Origin: an uncultured Bacilli bacterium
Lineage (GTDB): Bacteria; Bacillota_I; Bacilli_A; RF39; UBA660
Assembly: GCA_944358565.1 (NCBI GenBank)
Contig: CALVRK010000002.1
Span: forward strand, 1 to 32,837
Direction of reading: 5' to 3'
DNA: 32,837 nt
Position 1 is the first letter of the stretch, and each line of letters opens with the position of its first letter. Both the position numbers and the translations under genes were made by a program. The notes below the pieces were generated by a model. The model had not been told where the DNA came from, did not search any database, and was given only the letters and a program-made list of their open reading frames with translations. Of the stretch, positions 7,632-14,814 are shown one piece after another.

Positions 7632-8854
7632 TGCGTATCGGAATATTTACAGAAACCTATACTCCATATATTAGTGGTTTAGTTACTAGTGAACTTATGT
7701 TAAAAAAAGCCCTAGAAAAAAAAGGCCATGAAGTTTATGTTGTTACTGCCAACTTAACTAGTTCTAAATATGAGTATGATGAAAAAGAACGAGTACTCAG
7801 AATTCCAGGCATTCCAACTGGTATATACGATTCAAGATTAACAAGTATTTATCCAATCAAAGCCATCAATAAAATTAAAAGTTGGGATTTAGACGTCATT
7901 CATTCACAAACCGAATTTGCTATTGGAACTTTTGCTAGACTATTTGCTAAGCAATATAACATTCCAATCGTTCATACATATCACACGATGTATGAAGATT
8001 ATGTTCATTATATTACTAGGGGACATTTCGATAAATCTAGTAAAAAATTACTTGAATATTTAACTAAATTCTATTGTGATAGAACTATTAATGAACTTAT
8101 TGTTCCAACTAAAAAGGCCTATGATTTATTTAAAAAGAAATATAATGTTGAACGTAATATTCATATCATTCCAACCGGAATTGAAGTCGAAAGATTTTAT
8201 AAAGAAAAAATTGATTCTAAAAAAATATCTAAATTAAAAAAACAATATAATATTTCCAGAAGAGATTTTGTCGCTGTCTTTGTCGGACGAATTGCCGAAG
8301 AAAAAAACATTCCATTTTTAATTAACATAACTCAGGATTTAATTAAAAATAGACCAAACTTTAAACTTTTAATTATTGGTGATGGGCCAGATAAAGAAGC
8401 CTATGAGAAAATGTCTAAAGAAAAAGGTTGTGAAAAAAATATCATCTTCACTGGAAAAGTTCCTTGGGATGACATACCAATCTATTATCAGCTTGGCTCT
8501 GTTTTCATCTCAGCTTCTCAAAGTGAAACCCAAGGTCTAACAATCATTGAAGCTATGGCTGCTTCACTTCCAGCTTTATGCATCGATGATGAAAGCTTTA
8601 GAGATACGGTTGTTGATGATTTAAATGGGTTCTTATTTAAAGATGAAACGTCATGTAAAGAAATAATTAATAAAATTATGGATGATAAAAAATTATTAAC
8701 AAACCTTCAAAATGGTGCTCAAAATAGTGCGGAGATGCATTCATCTAAATACTTTGCTGAAAAAGTTTTAGACGTTTACAAATTAGCTATTAATAACCGT
8801 AAACCAAGCTATAAAGAAAAAATTACTAATTTCTTTAAGAAGGTGTTTTCATGA
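7631..8854 (+). CDS. GT4 glycosyltransferase, probable 1,2-diacylglycerol 3-glucosyltransferase
   Basis: 407 aa, GT-B fold. The N-terminal acceptor lobe has TETYTPYISGLVTSE and YHTMYEDYVHYI; the C-terminal donor lobe has FVGRIAEEKNI and the EX7E nucleotide-sugar motif with Glu299 and Glu307 in SETQGLTIIEA. This set matches the monoglucosyldiacylglycerol synthases of Acholeplasma (alMGS) and of streptococci, which sit on the inner face of the membrane and build glycolipid for bilayer control or lipoteichoic acid anchors. Basic Lys/Arg-rich helices fit membrane surface binding. Ribosome site is AAGGAGG; the stop overlaps tpiA by four bases (ATGA). Acceptor identity is by resemblance only. Confidence 0.85.
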   Translation: MRIGIFTETYTPYISGLVTSELMLKKALEKKGHEVYVVTANLTSSKYEYDEKERVLRIPGIPTGIYDSRLTSIYPIKAINKIKSWDLDVIHSQTEFAIGTFARLFAKQYNIPIVHTYHTMYEDYVHYITRGHFDKSSKKLLEYLTKFYCDRTINELIVPTKKAYDLFKKKYNVERNIHIIPTGIEVERFYKEKIDSKKISKLKKQYNISRRDFVAVFVGRIAEEKNIPFLINITQDLIKNRPNFKLLIIGDGPDKEAYEKMSKEKGCEKNIIFTGKVPWDDIPIYYQLGSVFISASQSETQGLTIIEAMAASLPALCIDDESFRDTVVDDLNGFLFKDETSCKEIINKIMDDKKLLTNLQNGAQNSAEMHSSKYFAEKVLDVYKLAINNRKPSYKEKITNFFKKVFS

Positions 8855-9546
8855 GTAAACTCGTTTTAGCTAATTTAAAAATGTATCAAAGTACTAAAGA
8901 AAGCGTTGATGATTATATAAATAAATTAAAAGAAGTAAAAGATAAATTCATCGTTTTTCCTTCTACAATTTATTTAGAAAAATTCATCCAAAATAATTTT
9001 ACTTGTGGTGTTCAAAACGCCTCAGTTCATAATCCGGGTCCATACACTAGTGAAGTTTCAATTCATTCATTAAAAAACATGGGTATAAAATATGTTTTAC
9101 TAGGTCATAGTGAAGTTAGACAAAATATGGCTGAAGATGATGAACTAATTAACCGTAAAATAAAACAAGCCATTAATAATAATTTAAAAGTTATTTTGTG
9201 TATTGGTGAAAGCCTAGAAGCTTATAATCAAAGCCAAACTAAAATAATATTGAAAAGTCAAATAGAAAAAGCTTTAAAAGATATTAGTGAGGAAGTAATA
9301 ATTTCTTATGAACCCGTATGGGCCATCGGTAGTGGCAAAACTCCTACTAATAATGAAATTGAAGATATCACAAAATATATTAAAAGTTTATTTGATTATG
9401 ATGTAAAAGTATTATATGGTGGTAGTGTATCAGATGAAAATATTAATACATTAAATGAAATACCAAATATCGATGGTTTTCTAATCGGGAAAGCTGCCAT
9501 TGATCCAAGTAGTCTAATGAAAATTATAGAAGTTGCTGAAAAGTAA
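8851..9546 (+). CDS. tpiA: Triosephosphate isomerase
   Basis: 231 aa, about 20 residues shorter than the usual TIM. It interconverts dihydroxyacetone phosphate and glyceraldehyde-3-phosphate. Catalytic residues are intact: Asn8 and Lys10 in LANLKMYQ (the usual Trp is replaced by Leu), His86 in LLGHSEVR and Glu154 in YEPVWAIGSGKTPT; phosphate loop YGGSVSDENI is present. Translationally coupled to the glucosyltransferase through ATGA. It closes the pseudopilin-pgk-membrane-lipid operon, since a terminator overlaps its stop. Confidence 0.95.
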   Translation: MSKLVLANLKMYQSTKESVDDYINKLKEVKDKFIVFPSTIYLEKFIQNNFTCGVQNASVHNPGPYTSEVSIHSLKNMGIKYVLLGHSEVRQNMAEDDELINRKIKQAINNNLKVILCIGESLEAYNQSQTKIILKSQIEKALKDISEEVIISYEPVWAIGSGKTPTNNEIEDITKYIKSLFDYDVKVLYGGSVSDENINTLNEIPNIDGFLIGKAAIDPSSLMKIIEVAEK

Positions 9547-9558
9547 CTTCTATTTTTT
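9527..9558 (+). terminator. Terminator of the pgk-tpiA operon
   Basis: The 8-bp perfect stem TAGAAGTT / AACTTCTA with a ten-base loop is followed by TTTTTT. The left arm lies inside the last codons of tpiA. Confidence 0.8.
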
Positions 9559-9569
9559 TGAAAAAGTCA

Positions 9570-9576
9570 TTCGACA
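9570..9576 (-). promoter_or_regulatory. Spo0A box upstream of spo0A
   Basis: TTCGACA on the plus strand is TGTCGAA on the minus strand, an exact match to the Bacillus 0A box. It sits about 45 bp upstream of the -10 box of spo0A, the usual place for autoregulation by phosphorylated Spo0A. A heptamer occurs by chance now and then, but this is the only copy I found in an intergenic region. Confidence 0.6.
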
Positions 9577-9596
9577 AAACTAGCTATTTTTTACTC

Positions 9597-9625
9597 TAGA
9601 AAATAGTGTCAATCTTTTGTATAAT
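9597..9625 (+). promoter_or_regulatory. Probable promoter of spo0A
   Basis: A consensus TATAAT at 9620-9625 has only a poor -35 (TAGAAA, 9597-9602), which fits a promoter that needs an activator. The hairpin CTATTTT / AAAATAG (9584-9590, 9600-9606) covers the -35 region. Ribosome site AAAGGGGAA precedes ATG 9652. Confidence 0.55.
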
Positions 9626-9651
9626 TTGAATATAGTAAAGGGGAATGAAAA

Positions 9652-10416
9652 ATGGAAAGAATAAATATTTTAATGATTGATGATAATATAAACCTAATAG
9701 AAATGGTTAAAGAGTATTTTAAAGATAATGAGGATGTAAATATTGCCTTTGAAGCCCATGATGGCGAAGAAGGAATTAATGAAATAACTAAAAATAAAGA
9801 TAAAATAGACTTAATAATCTTGGATTTAATTATGCCAAATAAAGACGGTATCTATGTCTTAAACGAAATGAAAAAACGTGGTATTAATAAGAAAGTAATC
9901 GTTGCGACTAGCTATAATGCCGCTGAAGTTATTAGAGAAGTATCTGAATTCGGAGTAAGTTATTATATTTTAAAACCTTTTGATTTGTCTGATTTAGAAA
10001 AGAGAATTTATGGTATTACTAAAAAAGAAAATAATAATAAAAACATCGACTTTTATACTAGTAACTTGCAAGTTGCTATTACTAAAATGCTTCATGAATT
10101 AGGTATACCTTCACATATAAAAGGTTATCAATATATCAGAGAAGCTGTTAATATAATTTTTGAAAATCCATCAGTAATTGGTGGAATTACTAAAGAGTTA
10201 TATCCAGAATTAGCTAAAAAGTTTAATACTACAACCTCTAGAGTTGAAAGAGCTATTAGACATGCTATCGAAGTAAGTTGGAATAGGGGAAACTTAGATT
10301 TTATGGAAGAAATATTTGGATATAGTGTTGATATTGATAAAGCCAAACCAACTAACTCCGAATTTATGGTGACAATTGCCGACAAATTAAGATTAGATTT
10401 TCATCAAGTAAACTAA
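9652..10416 (+). CDS. spo0A: Sporulation master regulator Spo0A
   Basis: 254 aa. Receiver domain 1-120 with acidic pocket Asp10/Asp11, phospho-acceptor Asp58 in LIILDLIMP, Thr86 and Lys108 in YYILKPFD. The C-terminal Spo0A effector domain is unmistakable: HIKGYQYIREAV followed by a recognition helix region TTTSRVERAIRHAIEVSWNRGN. In Bacilli and Clostridia, phosphorylated Spo0A binds 0A boxes and commits the cell to sporulation. An 0A box lies upstream. The gene stands alone between the glycolytic operon and a pseudopilin operon; in Bacillus it follows spoIVB, which is not the case here. Together with sspI and the YjcZ-like genes it supports real spore formation. Confidence 0.96.
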   Translation: MERINILMIDDNINLIEMVKEYFKDNEDVNIAFEAHDGEEGINEITKNKDKIDLIILDLIMPNKDGIYVLNEMKKRGINKKVIVATSYNAAEVIREVSEFGVSYYILKPFDLSDLEKRIYGITKKENNNKNIDFYTSNLQVAITKMLHELGIPSHIKGYQYIREAVNIIFENPSVIGGITKELYPELAKKFNTTTSRVERAIRHAIEVSWNRGNLDFMEEIFGYSVDIDKAKPTNSEFMVTIADKLRLDFHQVN

Positions 10417-10425
10417 TCTTTTTTT
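10389..10425 (+). terminator. Terminator of spo0A
   Basis: AAGATTAG (10389-10396) pairs with CTAATCTT (10413-10420) around the last codons and stop of spo0A, followed by a run of T. Confidence 0.7.
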
Positions 10426-10433
10426 CTTATTTG

Positions 10434-10442
10434 TGATATAAT
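10434..10442 (+). promoter_or_regulatory. Extended -10 promoter of the two-pseudopilin operon
   Basis: TGATATAAT is a perfect extended -10 element without a recognisable -35; the upstream bases are the T tract of the spo0A terminator. It drives the genes at 10465 and 10863. Confidence 0.65.
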
Positions 10443-10464
10443 TGTTCTAGAGTAGGTGAAGACA

Positions 10465-10860
10465 ATGAAAAATAAAGGATTTACTTTAACAGAACTATTA
10501 GGAACGATTGTTATTTTAGCCATTATTGCTTTAGTTGCTTTCCCAGCTGTATTGGGACTGCTTAATAATTCTCAAGATGAAACCGATGAAGCTTTACAAA
10601 ACTTCGCTATAGCAGGAGCTAGAAGCTATGTCAATGATAATATGGATTCATTTCCTAAAGCTTTATCAACCTCATCTTCTGTTAGATCTTATGGTAGTGC
10701 TGGAAACCTTACTGTTCAAAAATTAGTTGATGAAGGGTATATTAGTGATACAACTATAGATTCAACTAAAAACTGTGAAATGTTAAATGATTATGTCAAA
10801 GTAACTAGTGATTCTAAAAAGTATCTATTTGAATATGTTGAGGTCGATGGAGGATGTTAA
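10465..10860 (+). CDS. Type IV pseudopilin-like protein, second orphan
   Basis: 131 aa from ATG 10465 (AGGTGAAG ribosome site; the in-frame GTG 10456 is inside it). Prepilin signal MKNKG|FTLTELLGTIVILAI with Gly-1, Phe+1, Glu+5 and one hydrophobic helix to about residue 28. The ectodomain has two cysteines, in KNCEMLND and at the very C-terminus in EVDGGC, spaced to allow one disulfide loop, as in many minor pilins. A downstream pseudopilin follows after two bases, so the pair is one operon. Not recognised as ComGC/ComGD; function in pilus, secretion or DNA uptake is open. Confidence 0.83.
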   Translation: MKNKGFTLTELLGTIVILAIIALVAFPAVLGLLNNSQDETDEALQNFAIAGARSYVNDNMDSFPKALSTSSSVRSYGSAGNLTVQKLVDEGYISDTTIDSTKNCEMLNDYVKVTSDSKKYLFEYVEVDGGC

Positions 10861-10862
10861 AT

Positions 10863-11336
10863 ATGAAAAAAAATGCATTTACTTTAGTTGAACTTTTGGC
10901 CGTTATTACTATTTTAGGAATTTTAGCTACTATTACTGTACCGATTGTTATAAATGTTTTTAACTCAGCATCAGAAAGTGCTTTTGAAGATGATGCTATG
11001 ACTTTATCTAAAGCCGCTGATAATTATTACACATCACTTACTTTAGAAAGTGATACTAAACTGCCGCTTTTAGTAACTTTTAATAGTGGAAAAGAAACTA
11101 ATAAATATAAAAACAACGTTAATAATGCTTGTGAAACATCTTCAGAAAGATTATTAGAATATAATGGGCAAACTCCTGATAGCGGTAATATATTTATCGA
11201 TAGTAATGGAGAAGTTACTTTAGCTATTTACGATAGACAATCTAAAAAATGCGCTATTAAAAATCCGGGTGATAAAACAGTCACCTTTACAGAAAAATCA
11301 GAAAGTGAATGTAAATTAACAAATAACCCTTGTTAA
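10863..11336 (+). CDS. Type IV pseudopilin-like protein, third orphan
   Basis: 157 aa from ATG 10863. This start is preferred over ATG 10854 because GGAGG at 10849-10853 is correctly spaced only for 10863. Prepilin signal MKKNA|FTLVELLAVITILGI with Ala at the cut site instead of the more usual Gly, Phe+1 and Glu+5. The ectodomain has cysteines in NNACETS, KKCAIK, SECKL and NNPC, an even number. It overlaps the ribosome site of the preceding pseudopilin operon partner and is ended by a perfect terminator. The peptidase, ATPase and platform genes needed for assembly are not in the window. Confidence 0.83.
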   Translation: MKKNAFTLVELLAVITILGILATITVPIVINVFNSASESAFEDDAMTLSKAADNYYTSLTLESDTKLPLLVTFNSGKETNKYKNNVNNACETSSERLLEYNGQTPDSGNIFIDSNGEVTLAIYDRQSKKCAIKNPGDKTVTFTEKSESECKLTNNPC

Positions 11337-11360
11337 CACATATAATGTGTTAACATTTTT
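11331..11360 (+). terminator. Terminator of the pseudopilin pair
   Basis: Perfect 10-bp stem TGTTAACACA / TGTGTTAACA with loop TATAA, followed by TTTTT. Confidence 0.9.
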
Positions 11361-11417
11361 ATAAAATTGCATAAAATAATAATATATTGCAGTTTTGGGA
11401 GATATTTTCTCTTAAAC

Positions 11418-11446
11418 TTGCAAAAAAGCATTAATAATGATAAAAT
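11418..11446 (+). promoter_or_regulatory. Promoter of the RloAB-like pair
   Basis: TTGCAA (11418-11423), 17-bp spacer, TAAAAT (11441-11446) preceded by TGA as an extended -10. Ribosome site AAGGAAGGG and ATG 11470 follow. Confidence 0.75.
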
Positions 11447-11469
11447 ATGGCTAAAGGAAGGGAAAAATT

Positions 11470-12672
11470 ATGTTAATTCAATTTAAATTTAAAAATCATA
11501 AAAGCTTTTATGATGAAAATGTATTGGATTTAATGGCGACCAGTGAAAAAAGACATATTGAAACTACTGTTAATATTAATGGTAATAAAATTTTACCAGT
11601 AATAGCAATTCATGGAGCCAATGCTTCTGGAAAAAGTGGTATTCTTGAGGCTTTAGAGTTTATGTTTAAAACGATTAAAGAGTCTAGTCACATTGACATT
11701 AATCAAGACCTACAAGTAAATCCATTTGCTTTTTCTACCAAGTCGTTAGTTCAAAACAGTGAATATGAATTTTCTATTTGCTTAGGAGATTATGAATATA
11801 GATATGGATTTGCTATAAATAAAGATGGCTTTGATGAAGAGTGGCTTTATCAAAAAAAATTCGCCGCTAATACTAGAGTATCTCAAAAAATCATCTTTGA
11901 AAGATCTGAAGATAAAGTAGAATTTGGATCATCATATAAAAAATATAAGAAAATTTGGGATTTGTTTGGTAACGATAGTCCAAGTTCTAAAAAAATATTA
12001 ATCTTAAGTAATGTAGCAATTAAAGAAACAGATGGTGTTTTAAGACAAATTTATGATTATGTATGCAAATTCAATTTTAAAATTGAACATTTCTATAATA
12101 AGACGAGTATTGATATTTTAACTAAAGATAGTTCATTATATAATAAATTTCAAAAAATTATTAATGAATTTGATCCTTGTTTATTAGGTATCAAAATTGA
12201 TGAAATAAATTATGAAAATGGTGAAAAAAGATATGTTATTAATGGTATTCATAAAAATTTAGAAAATAACGTAATTCATTCTTTAATTCCTCTGCACAAA
12301 GAATCAGATGGAACAATTAAAATTTTTAATATTATGCCAACAATTTTAAAAAATCTAGAAGAAGGTGGATTATTGTGTATTGATGAATTAGATATAAAAT
12401 TTCACCCATTATTATTTAAAAAAATAGTTAATATGTATAAAAATAGAAAAATTAATAAAAATAATGCCCAATTAATCTATACTGCTCATTCGACATTTAT
12501 GTTTAATAATGCTGATTTAAGAAGAGACCAAATTTATTTAGTAGATAAAGATAAACTTGGAAAATCTCATTTATATTCATTATCTGAATTCAGAAATTTA
12601 AGAGCTGATTCAGATTATGAAAAAAAATATTTAACCGGCCAGTTTGGAGCAATTCCTTTTGAAGATGAGTAG
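11470..12672 (+). CDS. RloA/AbiLi-type AAA-family ATPase (phage defence)
   Basis: 400 aa ATPase of the AAA_15/AAA_21 (ABC-like, SMC-related) group. It begins with the typical LIQFKFKNHKSFYDE strand; Walker A GANASGKSG is at 49-57, Walker B LLCIDELD at 301-308 followed by FHP at 311-313, and the switch region YTAHSTFMFN follows. The family couples ATP hydrolysis to a partner effector in abortive-infection systems such as AbiL, and in the RloA-RloB pairs found inside type I restriction islands. The RloB-like gene begins nine bases downstream. The pair has its own promoter and terminator between pseudopilins and dus, so it looks like an inserted cassette. Direct phage defence here is inferred from the family. 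Confidence 0.85.
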   Translation: MLIQFKFKNHKSFYDENVLDLMATSEKRHIETTVNINGNKILPVIAIHGANASGKSGILEALEFMFKTIKESSHIDINQDLQVNPFAFSTKSLVQNSEYEFSICLGDYEYRYGFAINKDGFDEEWLYQKKFAANTRVSQKIIFERSEDKVEFGSSYKKYKKIWDLFGNDSPSSKKILILSNVAIKETDGVLRQIYDYVCKFNFKIEHFYNKTSIDILTKDSSLYNKFQKIINEFDPCLLGIKIDEINYENGEKRYVINGIHKNLENNVIHSLIPLHKESDGTIKIFNIMPTILKNLEEGGLLCIDELDIKFHPLLFKKIVNMYKNRKINKNNAQLIYTAHSTFMFNNADLRRDQIYLVDKDKLGKSHLYSLSEFRNLRADSDYEKKYLTGQFGAIPFEDE

Positions 12673-12680
12673 GTGACATT

Positions 12681-13373
12681 ATGGGAAGTGACAACCTATT
12701 TGTTAGAAGAAAAAATGAACGAAAAAAAAGAAAAGAAAACATTTCCAAGCAAAAATCAAGTAACTGGCTTATAGTATGTGAGGGGACTAAAACAGAACCA
12801 AATTATTTCATTGAAGCAGTAAATGAAATTAACAAAAATATTGAAGATAAATATAAATTAAAAGTAAATGTTATAGGAACTGGTAAAAATACAGTATCTT
12901 TAGTAAAATCAGTAGAAGATTTGCAAGTTGAAATAGACAAATATAATAATAGATTAATTCCATACAGTAAAATATTTGTCGTGTTTGATAAAGATGATTT
13001 TAGTGATAAAAATTTTGATGAAGCTATTAATATGTGTCTAACAAATGGATATATTCCATTATGGTCTAACCAGGCTATTGAATTTTGGTTTCTATTACAT
13101 TTCAATTATATTGATGGAAAAATAGATAGAAAAATGTATGCCACCAAAATAAATGAATATTTTAAAAAGAAAGGATTAAAATATACTTATCATAAAAATG
13201 ATTCTAAAATATATTCTAAACTTTGCGAACATGGCTCTTTAAATAAAGCTAAAACAAATGCTAAAAAAATACATTTAACTCATATTAAAGATAAACCATC
13301 GCAGTCAGAAAGCTGTACATCAGTATATAAATTTTTTGAGGCAGTAGACGAAAGATTAGATGAACTAAAATAA
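12681..13373 (+). CDS. RloB/AbiLii-like protein, possible TOPRIM-type nuclease
   Basis: 230 aa. N-terminal basic segment RRKNERKKRKEN, then VCEGTKTEPNYF with Glu34, and a VVFDKDDF strand with Asp103, Asp105 and Asp106. A Glu followed some 70 residues later by DxD is the arrangement of TOPRIM nucleases. Next comes the family hallmark SNQAIEFWFLLHF near 129-141. This matches the RloB family (PF13707), partner of AAA ATPases in AbiL-type systems. The ribosome site AGGTGA overlaps the rloA stop, giving tight coupling. The model is an ATPase sensor that licenses a nuclease; no host of this lineage has been tested as far as I know, and activity is inference. Confidence 0.85.
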   Translation: MGSDNLFVRRKNERKKRKENISKQKSSNWLIVCEGTKTEPNYFIEAVNEINKNIEDKYKLKVNVIGTGKNTVSLVKSVEDLQVEIDKYNNRLIPYSKIFVVFDKDDFSDKNFDEAINMCLTNGYIPLWSNQAIEFWFLLHFNYIDGKIDRKMYATKINEYFKKKGLKYTYHKNDSKIYSKLCEHGSLNKAKTNAKKIHLTHIKDKPSQSESCTSVYKFFEAVDERLDELK

Positions 13374-13381
13374 TATTCCTA

Positions 13382-13412
13382 CAAAAGCATACTAATATTA
13401 AGTATGTTTTTG
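13382..13412 (+). terminator. Terminator of the RloAB-like pair
   Basis: Stem CATACT / AGTATG extended by CAAAA / TTTTG across a bulged G and T, with a T run on the right. Confidence 0.65.
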
Positions 13413-13413
13413 C

Positions 13414-13442
13414 TTGCTTATTAAACTAAATTAGTATATAAT
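13414..13442 (+). promoter_or_regulatory. Sigma-A promoter of dus
   Basis: TTGCTT (13414-13419), 17-bp spacer, TATAAT (13437-13442), about 24 bases before ATG 13466. Confidence 0.75.
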
Positions 13443-13465
13443 CATTTAAGAAAAACGGTGATAAC

Positions 13466-14440
13466 ATGAAGTGGAAAATTGGAAATATTGAAATAAAAAA
13501 TCAAGTTGTTTTAGCCCCTATGGCTGGTATTAGTAACAGTAGTTTTAGAAGAATTGCTAAAGAAATGGGCTGTGGTTTAATAGTCGCTGAAATGGTTAGT
13601 GATAAAGCTATTTGTTATGGTAGTAAAAAAACATTAGATATGCTTTATATGACTGACTTTGAAAGGCCTCTTTCCCAGCAAATCTTTGGTAGTGATAAAG
13701 ACTCTTTTACTAAAGCTGCTAAATATATTGAGGAAAATATGCATCCAGATATTATTGATATTAATATGGGATGTCCAGTCCCTAAGGTTGCTGTTTCTGC
13801 AGAGGCTGGTAGTGCCTTATTAAAAAATCCAAATAAAGTATATGATATAGTTAAGGCAGTTGTTGACATTGTAAATGTTCCAGTTACTGTTAAAATAAGA
13901 AGTGGATGGGATAGTAATCATATAAATGCTGTTGAAATTGCTAAAATCTGTGAAAAAGCTGGAGCTAGTGCTATCACTATTCATGGCAGAACAAGAGCTC
14001 AAGGTTATAGTGGAAAAGCTGATTGGAATATTATTAAAAAAGTTAAAGAAAATGTCAGTATTCCTGTAATTGGTAATGGTGATATAAAATCTCCTTTAGA
14101 TGCTAAAAAAATGTTAGATGAAACAGGCTGTGATGCTGTTATGATTGCTCGTGGTGCTTTAGGCAATCCTTGGATCATTAAAAATACTATTCATTATTTA
14201 GAAAAAGGTGAACTTTTACCAGATCCGACTAAAGAAGATAAAATAAATATGATTAAAAAACATTTAGATTATCTTTTAGAGACAAAACCTGAAAAAGTAG
14301 CTCTTCTTGAAATGCGAACAGAAGCGAGTTATTATTTAAAGGGACTGAAAGGAGCTTCTCCTTATAAAATAAAATTGTTTCAAACAAATACTAAAGAAGA
14401 CTTTTTAAAAGTTATTGATGAATTTTCTAAAATGACCTAG
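13466..14440 (+). CDS. dus: tRNA-dihydrouridine synthase (DusB/YacF-like)
   Basis: 324 aa, full length. FMN-dependent reduction of uridine in the D-loop of tRNA. The TIM-barrel opening VVLAPMAGISNSSFRR binds flavin; catalytic Cys103 lies in INMGCPVPKV; the flavin and RNA contacts VKIRSGWD, TIHGRTRAQGYSGKADW and GNGDI follow in order. Two bases after the usual cysteine motif the common KVxxxxAGSALL block is intact. Ribosome site GGTGAT is modest. It is a single-gene unit; a convergent, broken XRE-type gene overlaps its stop codon by three bases. Confidence 0.95.
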   Translation: MKWKIGNIEIKNQVVLAPMAGISNSSFRRIAKEMGCGLIVAEMVSDKAICYGSKKTLDMLYMTDFERPLSQQIFGSDKDSFTKAAKYIEENMHPDIIDINMGCPVPKVAVSAEAGSALLKNPNKVYDIVKAVVDIVNVPVTVKIRSGWDSNHINAVEIAKICEKAGASAITIHGRTRAQGYSGKADWNIIKKVKENVSIPVIGNGDIKSPLDAKKMLDETGCDAVMIARGALGNPWIIKNTIHYLEKGELLPDPTKEDKINMIKKHLDYLLETKPEKVALLEMRTEASYYLKGLKGASPYKIKLFQTNTKEDFLKVIDEFSKMT

Positions 14441-14462
14441 TTTTTAATTAAACTAGGCTTTT
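14436..14462 (+). terminator. Terminator of dus
   Basis: The 8-bp perfect stem CCTAGTTT / AAACTAGG has loop TTAATT and is followed by CTTTTC. It contains the dus stop codon and the stop codon of the convergent XRE-like pseudogene. Confidence 0.75.
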
Positions 14463-14656
14463 CAATACTAAGTAATTCTCCTGGGTTACAGTTTAAATAT
14501 AAACAAAATTCTTCAATATATTTAAATGATATAGAACTTGTTTCCCCCCCTAATTATTCTATTTAAATTTCTAGAAGTAATATTCATCTTTTGACATAAC
14601 CAGTATTTACTTCTTTTTTCTTTTTTTAAAAGCTTCTCAATATTGACATTTACCAT
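14437..14656 (-). pseudogene. Frameshifted XRE-family (HTH_26-type) transcription regulator
   Basis: On the minus strand, ATG at 14656 (GTGGTGA upstream) opens a frame reading MVNVNIEKLLKKEKRSKYWL and then CQKMNITSRNLNRIIRG. It goes out of frame at a run of seven G (14544-14550 as C on plus). In the next frame it continues ETSSISFKYIEEFCLYLNCN, PGELLSIEKP and stops at 14437. With one G fewer, the frame is a clean 72-residue Cro/CI-type helix-turn-helix protein: WLCQKMNIT and LNRII form the HTH, and YIEEFCLYLNCNPGELL is the family's C-terminal signature. It is either inactive, phase-variable by G-tract slippage, or a sequencing error. A possible minus-strand promoter is TTTACC-17-TATAGA, reading from about 14697. 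Confidence 0.75.
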
Positions 14657-14712
14657 TTATTCACCACTTTCTATACAAATTGTACATAATATGGTAAATA
14701 TAAATAAGATAC

Positions 14713-14742
14713 TTGCATTACCCCCTATAAATGGTTTATAAT
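14713..14742 (+). promoter_or_regulatory. Promoter of the giant surface protein gene
   Basis: TTGCAT (14713-14718), 18-bp spacer, TATAAT (14737-14742). It leaves a leader of about 65 bases before ATG 14815, where AGAGGTGGAG serves as ribosome site. The region 14657-14712, between this promoter and the divergent XRE-like gene, is AT-rich and contains no gene. Confidence 0.65.
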
Positions 14743-14814
14743 TAAAATAAGATAAAATATGACAATAATTGATATAACTTAGTTACTATAATTTAAAATA
14801 AGAGGTGGAGTATA

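Noticed and set aside
12488..12494. TTCGACA heptamer resembling an 0A box in the RloA-like gene
   Set aside because: Inside the conserved switch-region codons of the ATPase, far from any promoter.
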